The notes under the pieces: model-generated
What the model was told of the DNA's origin: nothing
What the model saw: only the letters and a program-made list of their open reading frames with translations
The model's database searches: none
Position numbers and translations under genes: made by a program
Assembly: GCA_034189035.1 (NCBI GenBank)
Contig: JAXHVA010000027.1
Span: forward strand, 1 to 47,783
DNA: 47,783 nucleotides
Reading direction: 5' to 3'
Source of the DNA: JAUXFK01 sp034189035
GTDB taxonomy: Bacteria > Desulfobacterota > UBA8473
In this document: positions 35,673 through 43,202 of the stretch, piece by piece
How the letters are laid out: every line of letters begins with the position of its first letter
How positions within the stretch are numbered: the first letter of the stretch is position 1

Positions 35673-36278
35673 TTAGACTTTCGGTATAATCTTAAACTGC
35701 TCAAGGAGATGAACTACCCGCATCGCTGATTCCGTTGCATCCTCCCTATCTGAGTAAAGAACCATTTCCGGGTCCTTCGGAGGTTCATAAGGGGCTGTTA
35801 CCCCGGTAAAGTCCTTTATAAGGCCATCCTTTGCCTTTTGGTATATCCCCTTAGGATCACGGGAAGCACAGACTTCTAAGGGACAATTCACGTATACTTC
35901 AAAAAATTCCTCTGGTTTCAAAAGATTGCGGACTTTGGTCCTGTCCTCTCTGTACGGGGAGATAAAAGCTGTTAAGGAAATTATTGCGGTGTTGGCAAAG
36001 AGCTTGACCATCTCGCCGATTCTTCTGATATTCTCTGCCCGGTCTTCATGTTTAAAACCAAGGTCACTACACAAACCGTGTCGGACATTGTCTCCATCGA
36101 ACACATAAGTGGAGCAACCCCTTTCGTGCAGTTTCTTCTCCACCAGATGGGCAATAGTCGACTTACCAGATGCAGAAAGGCCGGTAAACCATATCACCGC
36201 TCCTTTATGGTTGTGAAGCCTTTCTCTGTCTTCTCTGCTTACATAACCATTAAACCATGTTACATTGTTCTTCTTCAT
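35673..36278 (-). CDS. cysC: Adenylylsulfate kinase
   Basis: APS kinase of 201 residues that phosphorylates APS to PAPS. The P-loop is FTGLSASGKSTIA. It also has VFDGDNVRHGLCSDLGF, then ISPYREDRTKVR and GIYQKAKDGLIKDFTGV. A TTG at 36305 is in frame; I prefer the ATG at 36278 because it gives the usual family length. It lies between the epimerase and gmd genes. The likely reason is local PAPS supply for the sulfotransferase at 27713-28492. ATP sulfurylase is not in the window. Confidence 0.94.
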   Translation of the reverse strand: MKKNNVTWFNGYVSREDRERLHNHKGAVIWFTGLSASGKSTIAHLVEKKLHERGCSTYVFDGDNVRHGLCSDLGFKHEDRAENIRRIGEMVKLFANTAIISLTAFISPYREDRTKVRNLLKPEEFFEVYVNCPLEVCASRDPKGIYQKAKDGLIKDFTGVTAPYEPPKDPEMVLYSDREDATESAMRVVHLLEQFKIIPKV

Positions 36279-36309
36279 TGTTTTTTCTCTCTCCTCTTTC
36301 TTCAAACTT

Positions 36310-37323
36310 TCAGGTGCTATAAAACTCCTTATACCACTTTACAAACCTTTCAACTCCAATCTCTATTGGGGTCGCTGGTTTGAAGTTTACATCCGCTATG
36401 AGGTCATCCACATCAGCATAGGTCTCAGGTACATCCCCTGGCTGGATAGGAAGGAGTTCCTTCTTTGCCTTTTTTCCGAGGCATTCCTCCAGTACCTCTA
36501 CAAAGTAGAGAAGATCAACAGGGTTATGATTCCCGATATTATAAATCCTGTATGGTGCGCTGCTTGTCCCCGGGTCAGGATTATGGCTATTCCATTCGGG
36601 ATCCGGTTTGGGTATCTTATCGAGGACTCGAACGATGCCCTCAATAATATCATCAATATAGGTAAAGTCCCGCTTCATCTTGCCATAGTTAAAAAGTTCA
36701 ATAGGGCTGTCTTCAAGGATTGCCTTTGTAAACAAAAATAATGCCATGTCCGGTCTGCCAAACGGACCATACACAGTAAAAAATCTAAGCCCTGTACACG
36801 GCAGGTTGAAAAGCCAGGCATATGTATGGGCCATCAGTTCATTAGCCTTTTTCGTTGCCCCATACAGGGATACCGGATGGTCTACATTGTTATGTACTGA
36901 AAAAGGCATATTCGTATTCGCACCATAGACAGAGCTGGAAGAGGCGAATACAAGATGTGAGACTCCGACATTACGGCAGCTTTCTAAGATATTCATAAAC
37001 CCTACCAGGTTGCTGTCCACATAGGCATGAGGGTTTTCCAGTGAGTACCTTACACCGGCCTGGGCTGCCAGGTGAACTACTCTGTCAATATCCTGTTCTT
37101 TAAAGGGCCTGTTTATTCCATCTTTATGCTTCAAATCCAACTTATTAAATCGAAAATTACGATGTTCATTGAGTATGGAAAGCCTTGCCTGTTTGAGGCT
37201 TACATCATAATAGTCATTCATATTATCGATGCCTATTATCGTATCGCCCCTGTTGAGAAGATACTGTGAAAGGTGAAAGCCTATAAAACCCGCTGTACCG
37301 GTTATAAGGATTTGAGAACCCAT
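36310..37323 (-). CDS. UDP-glucuronate 4-epimerase-like SDR
   Basis: A 337-residue NAD-dependent epimerase. It opens ILITGTAGFIGFHLSQYLL and has GIDNMNDYYDVSLKQARL, a segment characteristic of UDP-glucuronate 4-epimerases. It also has SSSSVYG and the catalytic YGATKKANELM. It should interconvert UDP-glucuronate and UDP-galacturonate, so the polymer may contain an acidic sugar. Other epimerases of the family cannot be fully excluded. Confidence 0.88.
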   Translation of the reverse strand: MGSQILITGTAGFIGFHLSQYLLNRGDTIIGIDNMNDYYDVSLKQARLSILNEHRNFRFNKLDLKHKDGINRPFKEQDIDRVVHLAAQAGVRYSLENPHAYVDSNLVGFMNILESCRNVGVSHLVFASSSSVYGANTNMPFSVHNNVDHPVSLYGATKKANELMAHTYAWLFNLPCTGLRFFTVYGPFGRPDMALFLFTKAILEDSPIELFNYGKMKRDFTYIDDIIEGIVRVLDKIPKPDPEWNSHNPDPGTSSAPYRIYNIGNHNPVDLLYFVEVLEECLGKKAKKELLPIQPGDVPETYADVDDLIADVNFKPATPIEIGVERFVKWYKEFYST

Positions 37324-37351
37324 TTTCTTATGACCTTTCTCTGTTTTACTG

Positions 37352-38452
37352 TCAAACTACCTGTTTTATTATTCGGCAGATCTCGGTAATATCTAAATGG
37401 GTCAATTCAGAATAAATCGGTAAAGACAGGACCTCATTTTGCACTCTTTCGGCAATCGGAAAATCACCAGGTTTATACCCTAGGTCTGTATAAACTTCTT
37501 GCAGATGAAGACACAGAGGATAATACACTGCATTTGCAATACCATTCTCTTTCAGGTGCTTTTGTACCTTGTCACGGTTTTTTTTAATCCGAATGGTATA
37601 GTAATTAAAGCTATGTCTCGCATAATCAGGCACAACAGGAATCCCAATACCTGTATTGGAAAGCAATTGATTATAAAACGCTGCATTTTCCTGTCGATCC
37701 TTTATCCATCTATCAATATATCTCAATTTTACACGGAGTACTGCTGCCTGAATCGTATCGAGACGACTGTTAAAGCCGTGCATAGTACAGAAATACTTAT
37801 TGCTTGCGCCATGATTGCGTAACATCTTCAAATGGTTTGCCATCTCTTCATTATCGGTAACCACCATCCCCCCATCGCCATAAGCACCTAGGTTTTTGCT
37901 TGGGAAAAAGCTCAGACACCCTGCATCTGTGAATGAGCCCACCCTTTCTCCCTTATATTCAGAGCCAAAAGCCTGGGCACAGTCTTCAATCACCTTTAGA
38001 TTATACTCTCTTGCTAGAGTAAGAATCTTTTCCATATTGCAGCTTAGGCCATAGAGATGCACTGGCAGGATTGCCCGGGTCGAAGGTGTGATCTTCTCCT
38101 CAATCTTTTTTGAATCGATATTATAGGTCGTCTCGTCGATATCGCAGAAAACCGGTTTCGCACCTACTCTGCAAATTGCCTCTGTTGTAGCAATAAAGGT
38201 AAACGGGGTTGTAATCACCTCGTCATCTTTACCAATACCACAGGCGATTAAAGCCAAAAGCAGAGCATCTGTCCCTGATGCTACTCCGACTCCGCATGTT
38301 GTATTGTGAAACCGGGCAATACTATGCTCAAGCTTTTCGACTTCACTACCCAGGACAAAACCCGTCTCATTGAGAACCTGTTGAATTGCCTCGTCGATTT
38401 CATCTTTAATGCCCTGATATTGTTTCCTTAAATCTACTAAAGGGATTCGCAT
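37352..38452 (-). CDS. DegT/DnrJ/EryC1/StrS aminotransferase (WbpE/WlbE-like)
   Basis: PLP-dependent sugar aminotransferase of 366 residues. It opens IPLVDLRKQYQGIKDEID and has GVASGTDALLLALIA, VIEDCAQAFGSEYKG, and the PLP lysine in SFFPSKNLGAYGDGGM. The pattern is closest to enzymes that aminate a 3-keto sugar (WbpE/WlbE, FdtB types), but the exact substrate is uncertain. GAGGAAG precedes the ATG. It is the first gene of the minus-strand sugar-nucleotide run. Confidence 0.9.
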   Translation of the reverse strand: MRIPLVDLRKQYQGIKDEIDEAIQQVLNETGFVLGSEVEKLEHSIARFHNTTCGVGVASGTDALLLALIACGIGKDDEVITTPFTFIATTEAICRVGAKPVFCDIDETTYNIDSKKIEEKITPSTRAILPVHLYGLSCNMEKILTLAREYNLKVIEDCAQAFGSEYKGERVGSFTDAGCLSFFPSKNLGAYGDGGMVVTDNEEMANHLKMLRNHGASNKYFCTMHGFNSRLDTIQAAVLRVKLRYIDRWIKDRQENAAFYNQLLSNTGIGIPVVPDYARHSFNYYTIRIKKNRDKVQKHLKENGIANAVYYPLCLHLQEVYTDLGYKPGDFPIAERVQNEVLSLPIYSELTHLDITEICRIIKQVV

Positions 38453-38487
38453 TGTCTTCCTCTTTGATATAATATTGTGTGTTTATG

Positions 38488-38685
38488 GGCTGTTGCCCAA
38501 AAGAAAAACTTCTATTCGCGTTACCCAAAACGTTTTTGTTATACGTCTAAGGCTTGCTCCAGGCGATTTCAAAACTCGCCCAATGAGGCTCAACCAGTTG
38601 AAATCGCTTATCTACCGCTGCACAAAGACATATTAATAAAAAGCCTTTTGATGACCGCTCAAAGGAATTTTCTTAGGCAACAGCC
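38488..38685. mobile_element. MITE-like palindromic element
   Basis: A 198-bp element bounded by GGCTGTTGCC (38488-38497) and its complement GGCAACAGCC (38676-38685); the similarity continues inward imperfectly. Inside is a perfect 10-bp stem (38563-38572 with 38598-38607) around AAACTCGCCCAA. The interior resembles the element at 34376-34564. There is no transposase frame, and no clear target duplication was found by eye. It is probably a non-autonomous repeat. Confidence 0.55.
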
Positions 38686-39322
38686 AGTTTAAAGGTGAAA
38701 AGCTAGCTAATAAAGTGCCTAGCATTTAAAAAAAAAACCTCTAAAAAAAAAACAAGACGGCCATAAATATGCTTTGCTTGAAGAAATAAATCGTATTAAA
38801 AATCAGGAAAATAGCATAAAAAATAGCCGATACAATGTATGATGGATATTAGCCGAAAGATCTCACTTTTTCAAGGAGAAATTGACGATTACCTTATCTA
38901 AAATATGAAAAAGGTTTAAGGTTATTTTGCATCAAGCACAGCAGTTCACATTCTTTGGTATTTTTTAATAGAAGGTAGCATTATGCCTCGAAAAGCATCT
39001 GATTAATGAGGAGGAACTTCATGAAAATGAAGCGCTTTTCTCTAATTTCTTTATTAAACAGAGCTAAAGTAAAAAGTACCTTTGTTACTTTTTACTACCT
39101 ATAAGTAATCATTACCTTCTGTGAATTTAAGGTTATCAGCAGTAATCTAAACTTTTTAAGTAAAAACAAGATTCAGCCTTTGGTGGCATTCGCAAAAAAC
39201 TTTTCTGAAGTATCCCTCTTTTTATCATCGCTACCATCAAATACAAACATTCTAAAGGTTATTGGAACAAATCCGATATATAGTTAAAGTAAGCTAACAA
39301 TATCGCAACGGAGGATTTTCGC
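38686..39322. other. A/T-rich gene-poor stretch
   Basis: About 640 bases with two runs of ten A residues and only short frames. Two weak candidates are a 7-codon frame MPRKASD at 38983 and a 27-codon frame at 39021-39104, the latter behind a near-perfect AGGAGGA. Neither matches anything I recognise. A perfect 11-bp hairpin (39068-39078 with 39086-39096) lies in the second frame. I do not call a gene here. It should contain the promoter of the JAMM gene. Confidence 0.45.
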
Positions 39323-39952
39323 ATGTCAGTTATCGTACATTTGTCTGAAACAGCATTTATGTCAATTGTGGTTTCTGCTATTGAGTCATTCCCCTCAAAA
39401 TATATAGGAAAGAGGAAACCAAAAAACACATTTCCTGAAGGCGAAATATTCGGACTGTTATTTGGTCAGCGCTTCAATAAAAATAGCAGCAGTGTATTTA
39501 ATGTGAGCATTGCTACTCCGATGCAAGTTCTTGAAAACAAGACATCTGATGAGGTCTGGCGTTCGCCAAGACATTTTGAAAGAATCAAAACAGTTATCGA
39601 GGCATATCCAATGTTTCAACTCTTGGGTTGTTTTCATAGTCACCCGTGGTCTAAAGATGAATATAAAGGGATAAAATCCTCTAAAAATTCGCTAACAGAT
39701 GAACTCTCCGCATTAGCAGATGCCGATGAATGTGGGGATGATCTACTTGAAGTTATCTTAGGATTGACTTTTTTACAAAAGGCTATGAATACTCCACCAG
39801 ACATACGCTGGTCTCACATTCAAAACTACTGTGGCAACTATAAATATTCAATAACTGCATATATCACTAATACAGACAAAAGGAAATTGGAATTAGTTGA
39901 TAATCTTATATGTCCTTTGGCAGCAGGTGTAGGTAATTATGATTTATTATAA
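39323..39952 (+). CDS. JAMM/MPN-domain metallopeptidase-like protein
   Basis: A 209-residue protein with a JAB/MPN fold. The glutamate site is in FPEGEIFGLLFG (E39 or E41), and the metal motif is CFHSHPW (H105, H107) followed by SLTD (S123, D126). The gap between the histidines and the serine is about eight residues longer than the classic HxHPx6SxxD pattern. GGAGG lies eight bases before the ATG. Such proteins cleave isopeptide or peptide bonds of ubiquitin-like tags, or act in phage tail and defence systems. No E1, E2 or tag gene is seen nearby, so the role is open. Confidence 0.75.
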   Translation: MSVIVHLSETAFMSIVVSAIESFPSKYIGKRKPKNTFPEGEIFGLLFGQRFNKNSSSVFNVSIATPMQVLENKTSDEVWRSPRHFERIKTVIEAYPMFQLLGCFHSHPWSKDEYKGIKSSKNSLTDELSALADADECGDDLLEVILGLTFLQKAMNTPPDIRWSHIQNYCGNYKYSITAYITNTDKRKLELVDNLICPLAAGVGNYDLL

Positions 39953-40060
39953 TCTTTATTCTATTTTCTCCTCTTTACAATGGACATACCTCCTTTGCAA
40001 AAGTTTAAAATCAAGCCATCTTTATGTCCACTACTTCTATACCCCCCCCTTTAGGCCAAT

Positions 40061-40093
40061 AAAAAAGGTCTAATCCTATTTATGATTAGACCT
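40061..40093 (-). terminator. Perfect 10-bp hairpin with U tract on the minus strand
   Basis: AGGTCTAATC at 40066-40075 pairs perfectly with GATTAGACCT at 40084-40093, with an 8-base loop. Read on the minus strand the stem is followed by six T residues, the form of an intrinsic terminator. No minus-strand gene ends here. The start codon of the next plus-strand gene lies inside the loop. Confidence 0.55.
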
Positions 40094-40537
40094 AAAAAAT
40101 GGCTCCCCGGTCTGGACAACTGCAAGAACCTCTCGGATTCATTTCAATACAAATCTAAGTCATTGAAAACAAAGCCTTCTTCGAAGGTTAAAAAGAAAAG
40201 CCCTCCTGGTCCGCACCCTCTTCATATCGCTAAAGAGTTCCAAAATCAATTAGAAGCCAGTTCGGTTAACAAAGCCGACCTAGCCCGCCGGCATGGCATA
40301 AGCCGGGCGCGTATCACCCAGATTACGAACCTCCTCAACCTCGAATCCGGGATAAAAGAGGAAATCTTAAATATGCCCCAATCCGAACAAAGGTATTTCA
40401 CGGAAAGAAAGCTTCGGAAAATAGCCGGAATTTCATCCTCAAAAAAACAGCTGCAGGCGTTCGACCGCCTGAAATCCGGCATAAAAAATAATGGCGCAAA
40501 GGAGGTGTGCGATGAAAAAAATAGGCATTTGCAATAA
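40082..40537 (+). CDS. ParB/KorB-like helix-turn-helix protein
   Basis: A 151-residue basic protein with a helix-turn-helix at about 58-95 (VNKADLARRHGISRARITQI, then TNLLNLESGIKEEIL). The helix-turn-helix resembles the ParB/KorB DNA-binding core without the N-terminal CTPase domain. The first 50 residues are lysine-rich and probably disordered. Its end overlaps the parA start by 26 bases. It may control the ParA-ParB module. No good ribosome binding site is seen, so the start is uncertain. Confidence 0.65.
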   Translation: MIRPKKWLPGLDNCKNLSDSFQYKSKSLKTKPSSKVKKKSPPGPHPLHIAKEFQNQLEASSVNKADLARRHGISRARITQITNLLNLESGIKEEILNMPQSEQRYFTERKLRKIAGISSSKKQLQAFDRLKSGIKNNGAKEVCDEKNRHLQ

Positions 40538-41270
40538 TAAAGGGGGTGTCGGTAAAACCACTATCTGTTTTTGCCTTGCGGGGGCGTTGGCTGAAATGGG
40601 AAAAAGGGTCCTGCTGGTCGACATGGATCAGCAAGGATCTCTGAGCTCCTCTTTCCTTCCCAACACCAACGACCTCCCGGTGGTTATCACGGACGCCCTT
40701 CTCAACAGACAAATATCCCTGAAAGAGGCGATTGTCAGAACAGCGTTTGAAAACATCGACATTGTTCCCGCCAATCTCAGCCTGAGCAAGATCGAAAGCG
40801 AGCTCCTGTCCGACAGGGACTCCCACTATTATCTTGCCGACAAACTGAAGGAGGATGAATCAGATTACGACTTCATCCTCGTGGACGCGCCTCCCAATCT
40901 GGGTTTGGCGACATGGTCGATCTTTACCGCTTCCGATGGAGTGATCATTCCTTTGGAGGCCCAGGATTACAGCCTCAAAGGCACCGGCTATGTGCATGGG
41001 GTAATCGAGAAGGTAAGGAGGCGCGCTAACCCCCGGCTCAGCATTTTGGGTTATTTGATCAACCGTTACGATGGCAGGAGGCGGATCGAACAGGATTTCA
41101 GGACCATCATCGAGAAACATCTCGGGGAAAAGGTCTTTAAGCAGGCCCTGAAGGACTCAGTCAAGTATGTCGAGGCCGTTACAACGGGAAAACCGATCAC
41201 CTTTCTGGCACCCAAGAGCGAACAGGCCGAGGCTTTCAGAGAACTTGGAAAGGAGGTCATCAATGGGTAA
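40512..41270 (+). CDS. parA: ParA-family partition ATPase
   Basis: A 252-residue ParA/Soj-type ATPase. The deviant Walker A is NNKGGVGKTT (K10 to T17), the A' motif is DMDQQGSLS, and the Walker B is FILVDAPPNLG. The start is set by GGAGGT eight bases before ATG 40512; an earlier in-frame start at 40491 lacks such a site. It moves plasmid or chromosome origins together with ParB. Its stop overlaps the parB start (ATGGGTAA). The codons are richer in G/C than those to the left of 40 kb. Confidence 0.92.
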   Translation: MKKIGICNNKGGVGKTTICFCLAGALAEMGKRVLLVDMDQQGSLSSSFLPNTNDLPVVITDALLNRQISLKEAIVRTAFENIDIVPANLSLSKIESELLSDRDSHYYLADKLKEDESDYDFILVDAPPNLGLATWSIFTASDGVIIPLEAQDYSLKGTGYVHGVIEKVRRRANPRLSILGYLINRYDGRRRIEQDFRTIIEKHLGEKVFKQALKDSVKYVEAVTTGKPITFLAPKSEQAEAFRELGKEVING

Positions 41271-42158
41271 GAGCTATTTGCAAAGTGCCGAGGCAAGTTC
41301 CGCTTTCCTGAATCCGGTCCCGCTTGAAGGGGATGAATATAAAAAAGGTGAAAGAACGGACACGTCACCTTTCAGAGAAGCCAGGGTCATCAACATTGAT
41401 CGGGTCAAACCGGATCCGGACCAGCCCAGAAAAAAATTTGACCAGGATTCATTGGAGCGTCTTGCCGAATCTATCCGAGAGTTGGGGGAAATAATTGATC
41501 CTTTAACCGTGGAATATGATGAACAGGAAGACATTTTCAGGATCATTAGTGGCGGCGGTTCAGGGCGGCTAAAATGGTGGGGCTGGAAGCGCTTCCCTGC
41601 ATTCTGAAAGAGGTGGATGACAAGAAAAGGATCCTTTTGCAGCTTATAGCAAACCTTCAAAGAGAAAATATCACGCCCCTTGAAGAAACGGCAGGGATTC
41701 GGACATTGATCGAGAAGTTTGGGTATTCTCAAACACAGACAGCCAAAATTCTTAATAAATCGAGAAGTTATGTCAGTCAGACTTTGGGTTTGGAAAGGCT
41801 GGCTCCACCTGCCAAGGAAATAGTTCAGACGTCTGAACTTTCTAAAGAAGCCTTGATTCATGCATCCAGAGAAAAAGATCCTGAAAAGCAGGTGAAAATC
41901 CTAAAAAAAGCATCAGAGGAGGGCCAGACCGTCAGACAGATCCGGGAAGATCTTATTGCGGGGGATTCCTCTGATGAAAATTCTCTCAAAAATCAGGATA
42001 GCTCTCTAAAATCATTCAAAAAGTGGACCTGGACCTCAAAGCATAAGGGCTTCGTAATAACCATTCAATTCAAAGGAAAACAAAATGCGTCCGAGAAAGC
42101 CAATCTGATCCGGGCGGCCCTGGAGGAAGTAAGCAACCACCTAAATGCTGGTAATTGA
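41263..42158 (+). pseudogene. parB: ParB partition protein, frameshifted
   Basis: Two frames together give a whole ParB. The first, from ATG 41263 with AGGAGG upstream, covers DPDQPRKKFDQDSLERLAES (box I). Near 41553 it changes frame, where SGERRxRAAKMVGLEALP is expected. The second frame continues with QLIANLQRENITPLEETAG, a helix-turn-helix (YSQTQTAKILNKSRSYVSQT) and a C-terminal region to 42158. Comparison with the expected codons suggests four missing bases in the GERR motif, which binds CTP in ParB proteins. It is either a real mutation or a sequencing error. Confidence 0.85.
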
Positions 42159-42172
42159 CAGGGAGTAAATTG

Positions 42173-43060
42173 ATGGATTCAAAGCTTAACAAGGGAGACA
42201 AACAGATCCTCTCTTTGATTGCACTTTACCGGATTCTCACGGTGAGCCAACTAGCTGCCCTTACCCAACGGAGCCGACAGGTGATAAGAAGGCGGCTCAG
42301 GCACCTTTCCGGTGAAAACCTTATAATAAATAGGATACGGGGATATGGTCGGAGTTCGGGACGGCCGGAGGAAATCATATTATTGGCAGAAAAATCAGCT
42401 GGGATCCTCAAAGATGAGGGGCTTTCGGAGAGCATTCCCTTGATTTCCCCTAAAAACATCGACGCTATTGCCGTCGACCATGACCTGCTCATCAACTGGT
42501 TTTACATTCACCTCATCCAGGTGGAGAATTCGATTCCGGATTTAACAATTAAACCCTGGTCCCCTGGGTTCCTAATGAATAATCAGGGAAGCCATGTTTT
42601 TTTCGATTCTCGCATTCGGATAGAATCAGATGATGATTCTATTGAGTTCATACCGGATGGAATATTTACCATTTGGCACAAGGGGCTGGAAAAAGGGCTG
42701 CTTTTCTTTTTGGAAGTGGACATGGACACGGAGCCTGTGGCCAGCCTGGACCGAAACCCTAAAGATATTCGTCAAAAAATTTTGAATTATCAGGCGATAT
42801 TCCGAAACAGCCACTACAAACGTTTCGAGAAAATTTTCCAATTAAAGCTCAACGGCTTCCGTCTTCTGTTCCTGACCAATAGCCCGGCCAGATCAGCTTC
42901 GCTTTCCCGCCTTGTCCAGGAGATGCCGCCCTCGGATTTCATATGGTTGACGAATCAGGAGAAGATGTTTTCTGATGGCTTGTCCGATGAAATTTGGGCA
43001 AGGGGTGGCAAAACAGATCGGCCACCACAACCAATCATTGGATCGGATCTTGCTATTTAG
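42173..43060 (+). CDS. Replication-relaxation-family-like protein
   Basis: A 295-residue protein with an N-terminal winged helix (LTVSQLAALTQRSRQVIRRR), then a domain reading AVDHDLLINWFYIHL and FFLEVDMDTEPV. These features fit the Replic_Relax family (PF13814) found on plasmids and integrative elements. I place the start at ATG 42173, with GGGAG seven bases upstream, rather than the TTG at 42155. It follows parB by 14 bases and is probably co-transcribed with it. The exact role of the family is not well known. Confidence 0.7.
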   Translation: MDSKLNKGDKQILSLIALYRILTVSQLAALTQRSRQVIRRRLRHLSGENLIINRIRGYGRSSGRPEEIILLAEKSAGILKDEGLSESIPLISPKNIDAIAVDHDLLINWFYIHLIQVENSIPDLTIKPWSPGFLMNNQGSHVFFDSRIRIESDDDSIEFIPDGIFTIWHKGLEKGLLFFLEVDMDTEPVASLDRNPKDIRQKILNYQAIFRNSHYKRFEKIFQLKLNGFRLLFLTNSPARSASLSRLVQEMPPSDFIWLTNQEKMFSDGLSDEIWARGGKTDRPPQPIIGSDLAI

Positions 43061-43202
43061 ATTCCAGTTTTAACCGATATCAAATAACAAAGGATCAAGA
43101 ATCAATGTTTAAGATAGAATGCCGGTAAAAATCGCTTTTAGGGTGTTCGTTGCCAGCCATGAAAAAGATGAAGAAAAAATGGTTTGAAATTGGAATGGGA
43201 TT

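Noticed and set aside
38983..39006. MPRKASD start, like the N-terminus of REP-associated transposases
   Set aside because: Only five residues agree and a stop follows at once. This is too little to call a transposase remnant.
39021..39104. 27-codon frame with an excellent AGGAGGA site
   Set aside because: There is no recognisable similarity and it ends in a hairpin. It could be a small peptide gene, but nothing else supports it.
39981..40030. 8-bp inverted repeat TGGACATA / TATGTCCA, spaced by 34 bases
   Set aside because: Repeats of this length occur often by chance in A/T-rich DNA, and there is no target duplication or enzyme gene to make it an element end.
40491..40511. Alternative parA start seven codons upstream
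   Set aside because: The ATG at 40512 has GGAGGT at ideal spacing and begins with the normal family N-terminus.
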